Shown in pieces: positions 18,711-25,958 of a stretch of 64,000 nucleotides of DNA. The DNA lies in contig VGZE01000002.1 of assembly GCA_016872755.1 (NCBI GenBank), positions 1 through 64,000 on the forward strand. Reading direction: 5' to 3'. The notes beneath the pieces were generated by a model. The model was not told the DNA's origin and ran no database searches. It was given only the letters and a program-made list of their open reading frames with translations. This DNA comes from Planctomycetota bacterium (GTDB lineage: Bacteria > Planctomycetota > UBA1135 > GCA-002686595). Within the stretch, counting starts at the first letter, position 1, and each line of letters starts with the position of its first letter. The position numbers and the translations under genes are program-made.

Positions 18711-19535
18711 GCCGAGCTCGAGGCCGGGGTCGGCGCGATCGCAGGCCAGCGGTGAGGCGCTCGGCGGCCCCAGCGGCAACTGCAGCCGCTCGCGCAGGCT
18801 CTCGTAGCGCTCGCCGCCGATGATCACGTGGTCGAGCAGCGGTACGCCGAGCAGGCGTCCGGCATCGCGCAGCCGCCGCGTGATCTCCAGGTCCTCGCTG
18901 CTGGCGGCGGGATCGCCGCTGGGGTGGTTGTGCACGGCGATCACGGCGGCGGCCGCTTCGCGCACCGCGGCGCGGAAGAACTCGCGCGGGTGCACGAGGC
19001 TGGAGCTCAGCGTGCCTTCGCTGACGCGCTCGATCCGGCGCAGCCGGTGACGGCTGTCGAGCAGCAGCACGAGGAAGACCTCGCGCTCGAGCCCGCTGAG
19101 CTCGGCGCAAACGTGCGCGTGCACGCGCGCGGGCGAGCGCAGCACCGGGCGTTCCGGTCGCGCGGCGCGCGCGGCCCGCCGCGCGAGCTCGAAGCCCGCG
19201 ACGATGCGCGCTGCCTGCAGGCGGCGCATGCCGTCCACGACCAGCAGCTCGGGCGCGCGAGCGCGCGCGAGTGCGCCGAGATCGAAGCGCGCCAGCAACT
19301 CGGCTGAGCCCTGCACGCCGCGCGAACCGGATTCATTGCCCAGCAAGCGCAGCAACTCGGTCAGGTCGAGTGCTTCGGCGCCTTCGCGAAACACACGCTG
19401 CGCGAGGTCGGCCAGCGTCGCGCGCGGCTCGACAGGTGAAGCTCGCTGCGCGATCACCGCCCGCGCATCGGCGGAAGCTCCATGCACGGAACCGCCGGAG
19501 GCCTCGAGTAAAGGAACCGTATGCACATCATCCAT
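18690..19535 (-). CDS. RadC-like JAB/MPN+ domain protein
   Basis: The C-terminal domain carries the JAMM zinc-protease signature at 202-215: 'HNHPSGDPAASSED', fitting HxH-x7-S-x2-D. The N-terminal part (about 38-125) has the RadC helix-hairpin-helix region ('LDLTELLRLLG'). RadC/YeeS proteins are widespread; despite the old DNA-repair name their function is unsettled. The usual length is about 220-230 residues; here 281 because of an N-terminal extension and a C-terminal tail. ATG 19535 is the only reasonable start near the domain. The 3' end overlaps rsmE by 21 bases, which is unusual for unrelated convergent genes. Confidence 0.85.
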   Translation of the reverse strand: MDDVHTVPLLEASGGSVHGASADARAVIAQRASPVEPRATLADLAQRVFREGAEALDLTELLRLLGNESGSRGVQGSAELLARFDLGALARARAPELLVVDGMRRLQAARIVAGFELARRAARAARPERPVLRSPARVHAHVCAELSGLEREVFLVLLLDSRHRLRRIERVSEGTLSSSLVHPREFFRAAVREAAAAVIAVHNHPSGDPAASSEDLEITRRLRDAGRLLGVPLLDHVIIGGERYESLRERLQLPLGPPSASPLACDRADPGLELGSAAPAQ

Positions 19536-19722
19536 CCACCTTCCAGTGATCGCAGCGGGGATTCGGTTGCACCCTTTCCGCGAATTGGGACGCGCACGAG
19601 ATCCGGAAGGACTTTTTTGTGGGCTTTGGAATCGATTCGGCAGGGAAGTGGCAAGCGCGCGCCGCGCCTGCCGATGTCCTTCGATGGATGGATGTAGACT
19701 CCCGCGTTCCGGTGCAAGGCTG

Positions 19723-19863
19723 ATGGAGCGACTCCTGCTCCTGGCCTGCTGGGTCCTCGGGGGTGTCTGGGTGGCAGAAACTGTTTTGTTCCTTCTTGGG
19801 TACAGGTCGAGCATTCGGGCCGAAGACGCTCGAGCGGCGCGACCTCCTGTCGAGCCCCTGTAG
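19723..19863 (+). CDS. Possible 46-residue membrane peptide
   Basis: This small ORF encodes a single hydrophobic helix (residues about 3-26, starting MERLLLLACWVLGGVWV) followed by a basic/acidic tail. It lies alone in the 490-base gap between the RadC-like and peptidase-like genes, both on the other strand, and is followed 38 bases later by a strong plus-strand terminator. A TAGACT hexamer at 19695-19700 could be a -10 element. No family is recognised, and no good ribosome binding site is visible, so the transcript could instead be a noncoding RNA. The rest of the gap (19536-19694) holds no other gene that I can see. Confidence 0.4.
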   Translation: MERLLLLACWVLGGVWVAETVLFLLGYRSSIRAEDARAARPPVEPL

Positions 19864-19900
19864 CCCCCTCGACCGGCTTCACTGGCCGGTCGCATAGACG

Positions 19901-19940
19901 AGCGGCCGCGTTCGGTGTCGAACGCGGCCGCTTCCTTTTT
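19901..19940 (+). terminator. Rho-independent terminator, perfect 14-bp stem
   Basis: AGCGGCCGCGTTCG (19901-19914) pairs perfectly with CGAACGCGGCCGCT (19919-19932) around a GTGT loop, and a T-rich tail ends in five Ts (19936-19940). The orientation is plus strand. The only plus-strand candidate upstream is the 46-residue ORF, so this terminator is the best evidence that a short plus-strand transcript exists here. It could also stop transcription leaking from rsmE. Confidence 0.85.
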
Positions 19941-20027
19941 GCGGGTTGATGGTGCACGCCCCGGGGCTCGCGATGGCCAGGGCCGGGCGCCGGCCAGGCT
20001 TCGACCGACCACGTTCCGACCGCGGCG

Positions 20028-21284
20028 CTAGAACTCGAACTCGTCGAGGCGGCGGCCGGTCATGCGCTCGACGACCAGCTCGGCGTCCTCGCCGCGCCCG
20101 CAGGCACTGACGAGCTCGAACACGAAGCGTTCGCCGAATTCGCGTTGCAGCGCCAGCACGAGCGCGAGGCTCTGCACGTACGCGTGCGACAGCGTCGCCT
20201 TGTCCTCCCAGGCCGAGAGCGTGCCGCGCAGCTTCTCGACCGCGATGCGCGGTTGTCCGCGCGCGCTGCGCTGCGCCCACTCGAGCTCACCCGCGCTGCG
20301 ATCCTCGACCCACTGCGCGACCCCTTCGTTCAGCCAGCCCGGCACCTTCGCGCCTCCGACGGCCTTGGCGAACGCGTGCGCCAGCTCGTGGCGCATCACG
20401 CCGCGCAGTCGCGGCAGGTCGGTCCGCAGGTCCTCGACCGGCAGGCGCACGACGCCGTCGAAGGCGCCGGCCGACCAGTCGCCGAGGCCCGTGCGAGCGC
20501 GATACTCGTCGCGGTTGTACAGCACGACCTGCACGAGCGGCTTGCCGCGGCCGGCGAAGTCGGCGCCGAAACGCTCGCGGAACTCGTCGTAGGCGAGCTC
20601 GAGCGCGTCGATCAGCAGCGGCCCTACCTCGAGCAGATCGGTGCGATCCCCCGCGTAGGACAGATCGAAATGCGCCGATTCGTCGTGCCAGAACGAGAGC
20701 TGGTCCGCGCGTTCCTTGTGCCAGCGCGCGAGCAGTTCCGCGAGCTCCTTGCGCTCCGGAGCGAGCTCGACCGCGCGTTCGAGCTTGTGAATCGCCGGCA
20801 CGAGCAGCAGCCGCTCGTCGTGCAGCACGCGCGCCAGGCGCGCCAGTGCCTCGGCCAGATTGGCGCGGAACACGTCGCGCTTCGGATCGCCTTCGACGCA
20901 GCGCTCGAGCTTCTCGACCGCCGGCTCGAGTTCGCCCGCCTCCAGGTGCCGCACCGCCTCGTTGTTCAGCCGCGCCAACTCGTCGGCCGAGCCCGGAGCG
21001 CCGCTCGATTGGCCCGGCGCTTGGCCCAATGACGGGCCCAACGACGGGTCCAGGCTGGCGACGGGCATTCCAAGCGGATCCTCGGAGGCTTTGGCTGCGC
21101 GCGGCTGATCGGGCAGCGCCGGGCGCCGGGCGCCGGATTCGCGCTCGGCCCGCGCCGCGTCGCCCGCCCCATCACCGGCCGCCGGCGCGGCGCGTTGGCG
21201 CGCGTAACTCCACGCTCCGTACCCTCCCAACGCGAGCGCCCCGACTGCGCACAAGAGCACGGCGACGGACGGACGGGACGACAT
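20028..21284 (-). CDS. Membrane-anchored peptidase MA-like (gluzincin) protein with TPR region
   Basis: The 418-residue product has an N-terminal membrane anchor (about 6-27), a low-complexity linker rich in Pro/Gly/Ala, a TPR-like helical part (about 100-190) and a C-terminal metallopeptidase domain. The zinc motif HELAH is at 299-303, with a downstream Glu in 'WLNEG' (E320) as expected for a gluzincin third ligand. This matches the 'peptidase MA-like' domain of secreted proteins, common in Planctomycetota and Myxococcota. The substrate is unknown. A second, divergent HExxH/WxxEG protein lies at 60.5-61.7 kb. Confidence 0.8.
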   Translation of the reverse strand: MSSRPSVAVLLCAVGALALGGYGAWSYARQRAAPAAGDGAGDAARAERESGARRPALPDQPRAAKASEDPLGMPVASLDPSLGPSLGQAPGQSSGAPGSADELARLNNEAVRHLEAGELEPAVEKLERCVEGDPKRDVFRANLAEALARLARVLHDERLLLVPAIHKLERAVELAPERKELAELLARWHKERADQLSFWHDESAHFDLSYAGDRTDLLEVGPLLIDALELAYDEFRERFGADFAGRGKPLVQVVLYNRDEYRARTGLGDWSAGAFDGVVRLPVEDLRTDLPRLRGVMRHELAHAFAKAVGGAKVPGWLNEGVAQWVEDRSAGELEWAQRSARGQPRIAVEKLRGTLSAWEDKATLSHAYVQSLALVLALQREFGERFVFELVSACGRGEDAELVVERMTGRRLDEFEF

Positions 21285-21333
21285 CGGAGGGGCGCCCTTG
21301 GGACGTGGATCTTAGCTCGGTATTCCCCTCTGC

Positions 21334-22377
21334 CTACCGATTGCGGGTGCGCGACGCGCCCGGCTTCTCGAAATCCAGCGCGGCACGGCCCTCGAGCTGG
21401 TTGCGCACGTCCTCGATCAGCTCGTTCCAGCTCTGGTAGCGGTGCTCGGCTTCCTTGGACATCATCTTCTCGATGAAGTAGTGCAGGTGCGGCGAGAGCT
21501 TGCGCGTCTTGAGCTCCGGGCTCGCCAGCGACTCCATGATCTGCATGCGCAGCACCTCGCGGTCGTCGCTGGACTCGAACGGCAGACGCCCGACCACCAG
21601 GTGGAACAGCGTGACGCCGAGCGAGTAGATGTCCGAGCGCGCATCGGCCACCGCGCCGCCCTGCGCCTGCTCGGGAGACAGGTACGCGACCGTGCCGACC
21701 GCCGAGTCCGCGTTGCCTGACTGGCCCGCACCGGCCGCGAAGCCCAGATCGATCAGCCGCACGCGGCCGTCCTGCGCGAGCATGATGTTGCCCGGCTTGA
21801 GATCGCGGTGCACGATGCCCTGCGACTGCAGGTACTGCATCGTCTCGGCCGCCGTCTGCACGATGCGCAGCGCGTCCTCCTCGGGGAACGCGTGACCCTG
21901 GTCGAGCAGTTCGAGCAGCGTCCAACCCTCGATGCACTCGAGCTTCTCGAAGTACAGGTCGTTGAAGCGCGCGACGCCATGACCCTCGACCAGGCCCGGG
22001 TGGCGCAGCCGCTCGAGCAGCTTGGCTTCGCCGATGAACGAGTTCAGCATCGGCTTGGAGCGCGCTGCCTCGGTCTTCAGCACTTTCAGCGCGAGCAGCC
22101 GGCCGGTCTTCTTCTCGAGCGCGCGCCAGACGTCGGCCGTGCCGCCGCTGCCGAGGCGGCCGCGCAGTTCGTAGCCGGGGATCTCCGGGATCTCCCCCGC
22201 ATTCGTCCGTCGCAACCAGGCAACGCGCTCGGGGGAGAGACCGCACTCGGTCTGCAGCAGCGAGTCGAGCGGCTGTCCTTGCTTGAGGAACGGAAAGAGG
22301 TGCTGCGCCTGATCGCGCACGAGATGGCCGCGGTGCACCAACAGGGCCAGGAACTCGAGGTCGGTCTGCGGGCTCAT
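21334..22377 (-). CDS. Soluble Hanks-type Ser/Thr protein kinase
   Basis: The 347-residue protein has all core kinase motifs: Gly-rich loop 'GRLGSGGTADVW' (73-84), Lys98 in 'ALKVL', catalytic 'HRDLKPGN' (190-197), a DLG in place of DFG (210-212) and 'GTVAYLSPEQ'. The first 65 residues form an N-terminal extension of unknown role ('LVHRGHLVRDQAQHLFPFLK'). There is no membrane helix or sensor domain, unlike PASTA-type kinases, so it acts in the cytoplasm. ATG 22377 was chosen; the TAGACT hexamer 8 bases upstream would make the message nearly leaderless. The FHA protein at 15.5-17.6 kb is a plausible reader of its phosphorylation. Confidence 0.9.
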   Translation of the reverse strand: MSPQTDLEFLALLVHRGHLVRDQAQHLFPFLKQGQPLDSLLQTECGLSPERVAWLRRTNAGEIPEIPGYELRGRLGSGGTADVWRALEKKTGRLLALKVLKTEAARSKPMLNSFIGEAKLLERLRHPGLVEGHGVARFNDLYFEKLECIEGWTLLELLDQGHAFPEEDALRIVQTAAETMQYLQSQGIVHRDLKPGNIMLAQDGRVRLIDLGFAAGAGQSGNADSAVGTVAYLSPEQAQGGAVADARSDIYSLGVTLFHLVVGRLPFESSDDREVLRMQIMESLASPELKTRKLSPHLHYFIEKMMSKEAEHRYQSWNELIEDVRNQLEGRAALDFEKPGASRTRNR

Positions 22378-22385
22378 CGTGCAGG

Positions 22386-22391
22386 AGTCTA
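22386..22391 (-). promoter_or_regulatory. Candidate -10 element (GGCTAGACT) of the kinase gene
   Basis: On the minus strand GGCTAGACT lies 8 bases before the kinase ATG. Similar GCTAGA(A/C)T sequences precede other genes in this window. No convincing -35 box was found. If used, transcription would start at or next to the ATG. Confidence 0.35.
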
Positions 22392-22501
22392 GCCACGGCC
22401 CCACCCCAAGCCACGCGTGACGCACGCCGCGAGTCAAGTCCGGGCCACGCCGATCCGAAAGGGGCCAGCACCGCGCTGCACCGCGAGCGCACTCGGCCCC
22501 C

Positions 22502-23806
22502 GTGAACCCCGACAAATCCCGCGCCCTCTACAAGTACTTCGATCTCGCGGATCGCTTCGTGCGCGTCCGCGTGCTCGATGCGGCGGCAACGGGCCTGCGG
22601 ATGCATCCGGGGATGAACCGCAAGGCCTATCGCCGTTCGGTGATCCAGGCCTGCGTCAGCGAGCTCGCCGAGGACCTCGACGGGCGGCTCAAGGAGCTGT
22701 GCCCCGAGGACCCGGCGGTGGCCGAGGATCTGCTTTACCAGCTCGTCGTGCAGGTCAATCCCGGCCTCGACATCCACTCGGTCAGCCTGCGCGTCGAAGA
22801 GGCGCCCGCGCCCGAGCCGGGCCCCGAGAAGGAGGGTTGCGACGAGGCCTACCTGCGCGCGCTGCGCCGTGCGTCGGACGGGCTCGAGCAGCGGCTGCTC
22901 GAGCGCATCGTCGGTCAGCCCGAGGCCGTCTCGACCGTCGTGCGCGCCGTGCGCCGCGCGGCGGCGGGTCTCTCGCCCGAAGGCCGACCCTTGGCGAGCT
23001 TCCTGTTCGTCGGACGCACGGGCACCGGCAAGACCGAGCTCGCGCGCGCGCTGGCTCGCGAGCTGTACGGCGCGCCGGCCGCCGGCACGCGGCGCCTGGT
23101 GCGCGTCGACTGCAGCGAGTACGCGCTCGCTCACGAATACAGCAAGTTGATCGGCGCGCCGCCGGGCTACGTCGGTCACGAGGACGGCGGACTGCTCACC
23201 GACGCCGTGCGCAAGAACCCCGACTGCGTCGTGCTGTTCGACGAGGTCGAGAAGGCGCACCCGCGGCTGCACAACCTGCTGTTGCAGGTGCTGGAGGACG
23301 GTCAATTGACCGACAGCAAGGGCCGCGTCGCGCGCTTCGACCGTGCCTTCGTGATCCTGACCTCGAACGCCGGCGCGCAGGAGACGCTGGATGCCGCCAG
23401 CGGCATCGGCTTCCGCCGCGAGCGCACGCTCGGCGACGCGACGCTCTCCGAGATCACGCAGCGGGCGCTGCAGAAGCAGTTCGCGCCCGAGTTCCTCGGC
23501 CGCATCGACGAGCAGATCGTGTTCGGCGAGCTGTCGCCCGCGCACGCGAACGAGATCGCGCGCCGCCAGCTGGCCGAGCTCGCGCAGCGGCTGCGCCGGC
23601 GCGGCCACCGCGTCGCCTTCGCCAAGAGCCTGGCCGAGTGGATCGGCGAGAAGGGCTACGCGCCCGAGAGCGGCGCGCGCGAGATCCGGCGCGTGATCCA
23701 GCGCGAGATCGTCACGCCGCTGGCCGAGGACCTGAGCGACGGCGGCCGCCGCTCGCGCGTGCTGGTCGGACTGCGCGGCGGCAAGCTCGCACTGCGCGCG
23801 GCCTAG
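22502..23806 (+). CDS. Single-ring ClpB/ClpA D2-like AAA+ ATPase
   Basis: The product (434 residues) is one class I Clp/Hsp100 AAA+ module matching the second domain of ClpA/ClpB: Walker A GRTGTGKT (171-178), pore loop in 'GAPPGYVGHEDGG' (219-230), Walker B VVLFDE (243-248), sensor 1 'ILTSNA' (285-290), arginine finger region 'FLGRIDE', and a C-terminal small domain. The D1 domain and known N-domains are absent; instead there are about 115 unique residues. The start is GTG, with an alternative ATG at codon 34. I see no ClpP-binding loop, so it is more likely a remodelling than a degrading ATPase. Two pilin-like genes follow. Confidence 0.85.
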   Translation: MNPDKSRALYKYFDLADRFVRVRVLDAAATGLRMHPGMNRKAYRRSVIQACVSELAEDLDGRLKELCPEDPAVAEDLLYQLVVQVNPGLDIHSVSLRVEEAPAPEPGPEKEGCDEAYLRALRRASDGLEQRLLERIVGQPEAVSTVVRAVRRAAAGLSPEGRPLASFLFVGRTGTGKTELARALARELYGAPAAGTRRLVRVDCSEYALAHEYSKLIGAPPGYVGHEDGGLLTDAVRKNPDCVVLFDEVEKAHPRLHNLLLQVLEDGQLTDSKGRVARFDRAFVILTSNAGAQETLDAASGIGFRRERTLGDATLSEITQRALQKQFAPEFLGRIDEQIVFGELSPAHANEIARRQLAELAQRLRRRGHRVAFAKSLAEWIGEKGYAPESGAREIRRVIQREIVTPLAEDLSDGGRRSRVLVGLRGGKLALRAA

Positions 23807-23888
23807 CCCCCCCCGCGCCCGGGCCGGCTCGGCTCAAGCGCACCCCTGAAATGGCCGAAACGGATTGCGGCGCTCCGCGCCCACCCGC

Positions 23889-24449
23889 ATGAGCTCACCC
23901 CCCAACGCGGCGCCCGCCGCCCACGGCTGGTCGACGTACCTCGTGATCGGCATCACGATGGCCGCGCTGGGCGCGATGGCGGTGCCCCAGCCTGATCCGC
24001 CCGCCGCCGTGCAGCAGCTCTCGCCCGAGCGCATCGAGCTCGAACAGGCGCTCGCGCGTGGTCTGGAAACCTGGCGCACCGCGCTGCAGCAGTACCGCGA
24101 GCGCCATGCGACCTTCCCCGGATTCCAACCCGGCCGCGAGGGCGCGCGCCTGCACGGCCCGCTCGACGCCTCGCGCATCCTGCCGCAGTTGCTGATGGCG
24201 ACCGACGTCTGGGGCAACAGCGGGCCGCTCGGCCATCCGGGCTTCCCGCACCGGCCCTGCCTCAGCGGAGGCGCGCCGCTCAATCCGGTCAACGGCCTAG
24301 CGACGCTGCACGTGCTCGGACCCGACGAGGCCTTCGCGCCCGAGGCGGATGGCTCGACCGGCTGGGTCTACAAGCCCTCCAGCGGAGAGATCCGCGTCAA
24401 CGCCCCGGGCGCGGTCGCCGTCACCGGTCAGCCGTACTGGGAGCTGTGA
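23889..24449 (+). CDS. Pseudopilin-like membrane protein without canonical prepilin leader
   Basis: The 186-residue protein has an N-terminal membrane helix ('WSTYLVIGITMAALGAMAV') then a helical segment and a C-terminal part with the GspG-like look 'GWVYKPSSGEIRVNAPG'. The usual G|FTLIE cleavage site is missing, so it may be a non-processed relative of pseudopilins. ATG 23889 was preferred over an in-frame TTG at 23865. Its TGA overlaps the GTG of the next gene (GTGA), so the two are coupled. Role unknown; probably a partner of the following true prepilin. Confidence 0.65.
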   Translation: MSSPPNAAPAAHGWSTYLVIGITMAALGAMAVPQPDPPAAVQQLSPERIELEQALARGLETWRTALQQYRERHATFPGFQPGREGARLHGPLDASRILPQLLMATDVWGNSGPLGHPGFPHRPCLSGGAPLNPVNGLATLHVLGPDEAFAPEADGSTGWVYKPSSGEIRVNAPGAVAVTGQPYWEL

Positions 24450-24961
24450 GCGGCTTGCGCGCGCGCACCGGATTCACGCTGCTCGAGCTGTTGATCGCGC
24501 TGCTCGTGCTGGCGGGCGTGGCGGCGCTGGCGATCCCGGCGTGGTTCGATCGGCACGAGGTCACGCTCGAGAAGGCCACGCAGCTGCTCGCGCGCGACCT
24601 GCGCGGGTCGCAGAACCAGGCGGCGTGGCTCGACTGCCCGCTCGCGGTCGTCTTCGACGACGACGGCGGCGGTTGGCGGGTGCACAAGTTCGATCCGCTG
24701 GTGCCCGCCCCGCTCGACCAGGGCGAACAGGTGCGCCGGCGGCGGCTGATCGACGACGCGGTGTTCGAAGGCGTTCGGATCGACTCCGTGGAGACCACGC
24801 CGGAGAGGGCGCTGCGCTACGATCGCTTCGGACAGGCGCTCGACCGCGGCCGGATCACGCTGAGCTTCGACGGCGATCGGCGCACGCTGCGCGTCGAGCA
24901 GGGCTCGGGCCGCCTGAGCATCCTCGACTCGACGTCGCAGTGGTCCGATCCCGGGCTCTGA
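24446..24961 (+). CDS. Prepilin-type N-terminal cleavage protein, GspH/FimT-like
   Basis: The 171-residue product starts MSGLRARTGFTLLELLIALL, with cleavage at G9|F10 and Glu at +5, followed by 'LEKATQLLARDLRGSQNQAA', which resembles the start of GspH/FimT minor pseudopilins. The GTG start overlaps the stop of the upstream pilin-like gene. Together with that gene it makes a two-gene pilin cassette separate from the main operon at 1-17.6 kb. It could supply minor subunits to the same machinery. No promoter is seen between the Clp-like gene and this pair. Confidence 0.8.
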   Translation: MSGLRARTGFTLLELLIALLVLAGVAALAIPAWFDRHEVTLEKATQLLARDLRGSQNQAAWLDCPLAVVFDDDGGGWRVHKFDPLVPAPLDQGEQVRRRRLIDDAVFEGVRIDSVETTPERALRYDRFGQALDRGRITLSFDGDRRTLRVEQGSGRLSILDSTSQWSDPGL

Positions 24962-24976
24962 GCTCGGCGCTCGAGG

Positions 24977-25012
24977 AAAAAAAAGGAGCCGCTTCCCGAA
25001 GGAAGCGACTCC
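24977..25012 (-). terminator. Rho-independent terminator with UUCG loop, minus strand
   Basis: Read on the minus strand, GGAGTCGCTTCC pairs with GGAAGCGGCTCC (one G-T wobble) around a TTCG tetraloop, followed by eight Ts (24984-24977). UUCG loops closed by such stems are unusually stable. The nearest minus-strand gene upstream is the rhodanese, whose stop is 283 bases away, so the terminator ends either a long 3' untranslated region or a separate small RNA. Confidence 0.88.
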
Positions 25013-25294
25013 GCGCGGTTCCCAACGCGAGCCGTGAGGCTCAGCGCGGGTCGAGAGAGATGGCAGGTCCTCTCCCGAACGCCTCGATGCCTTGGCAGGG
25101 GGGGCCACCGAGGCGCCCTCGGCGCGTTGCCGAGGAAGGAGCGGGTTGCGCTCCATCCGCTGCAGGTGGCAGGACCCGCACCGGACGAAGTCCAAGACTA
25201 GCGCGGCCCCCCGCGGCTGCAAGGGGCGCCGGACGCAAAGCCCGGTCCCCCATCGTTGGGGCTCAAACCGATCGCCGCACGCGCCGGACGCGCG
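25013..25294 (-). other. Structured noncoding stretch ending in a terminator
   Basis: No protein-coding gene is convincing in this stretch between the rhodanese stop and the terminator. On the minus strand it can fold into several compact hairpins: GGAGCG/CGCTCC (about 25133-25149), CCTCGG/CCGAGG, and a longer one with arms CGCCTCG/CGAGGCG. These run almost back to back into the UUCG terminator. It may be the rhodanese 3' UTR or an independent small RNA. I compared it by eye with SRP RNA, 6S RNA, RNase P RNA and tmRNA and found none of their conserved cores. Confidence 0.3.
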
Positions 25295-25837
25295 CTAACA
25301 GGCCGGAATCCGGGGATCGACCTGCTGGCGCCACCCGTCGATGCCGCCACGCATGGAAAAGACGTTCTTGAAACCGTGGCCGATGAAATACGACGCGACG
25401 TCCATCGAGCGCATGCCGCTCTTGCACGAGAACACGATCTTCGTGTCCTTCGGCAACTGCATGTACTTCTCGGGCGCGTGGTAGTCGAGCGCCTCGGCCT
25501 GCGGGATCTTGGCGGCCGCGATCTCCTCGGGCGTGCGCACGTCGATGAAGCGGAAGCTCTCGCCGGCGTCGAGCCAGGCCTTCACCTGCTGCGGATCGAC
25601 CTGCATCTTCTGGTCGACCTCGTGCGCGGCGAGGATGGTCTGCACGACCGAGGTCGTGTCGAGCAGGTTGTGGTCCTTGCAGACCTGGGCCAGCGTGTCG
25701 GTGGGCTCGAAGCCGCAGGAGGAGCAGCCGCCGACGTGGTAGCGCTGGAACAGCGCGCGCTGCGCGGAGGGGTAGCGCGCGAGGATCTGCTCCATCGTCT
25801 GGTTGAGGTCGATCGGGGAGGTCTTGGTCGTGGTCAT
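25295..25837 (-). CDS. Rhodanese-like protein with N-terminal CxxC domain
   Basis: The C-terminal domain (about 80-175) is a rhodanese sulfurtransferase with active-site Cys138 in 'FSCKSGMRS' and 'FIDVRTPEE' at the start of the fold. The first 75 residues form a small helical domain with 'GGCSSCGFEP' (CxxC at 38-41), resembling the DUF1858-type redox-disulfide domain. The pair suggests sulfur or persulfide transfer, or disulfide handling, in the cytoplasm; no signal peptide is present. It is a single gene divergent from proS. ATG 25837 was chosen, with a TAGAAT hexamer about 40 bases upstream. Confidence 0.88.
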   Translation of the reverse strand: MTTTKTSPIDLNQTMEQILARYPSAQRALFQRYHVGGCSSCGFEPTDTLAQVCKDHNLLDTTSVVQTILAAHEVDQKMQVDPQQVKAWLDAGESFRFIDVRTPEEIAAAKIPQAEALDYHAPEKYMQLPKDTKIVFSCKSGMRSMDVASYFIGHGFKNVFSMRGGIDGWRQQVDPRIPAC

Positions 25838-25879
25838 GGTGCGGTGGAGGTGCCGACGGCGCGGGGCTATGGGCCCACA

Positions 25880-25885
25880 ATTCTA
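25880..25885 (-). promoter_or_regulatory. Candidate -10 element (GCTAGAAT) of the rhodanese gene
   Basis: On the minus strand GCTAGAAT lies 42 bases before the rhodanese start in the 121-base divergent gap with proS. It belongs to the GCTAGA(A/C)T set seen before several genes here. No clear -35 box was found. Confidence 0.35.
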
Positions 25886-25958
25886 GCGCGGGCTATCGAT
25901 TGGCGCCCCGTCCGGCGCAGACTACGCTCTTCGCCCCGAAGCCCGCCGAGCTCAAGCC

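Noticed and set aside
24428-25222. Minus-strand frame with a CGSCH motif that could suggest a haem-binding protein
   Set aside because: The frame runs straight through the UUCG terminator and opposite a true prepilin gene, and the surrounding residues show no signal peptide or cytochrome fold.
25013-25260. Possible SRP RNA, 6S RNA, RNase P RNA or tmRNA
   Set aside because: None of the conserved cores (SRP GGAAG loop, RNase P GAGGAAAGTC, tmRNA T-arm and CCA end) could be found; kept only as an unassigned structured region.
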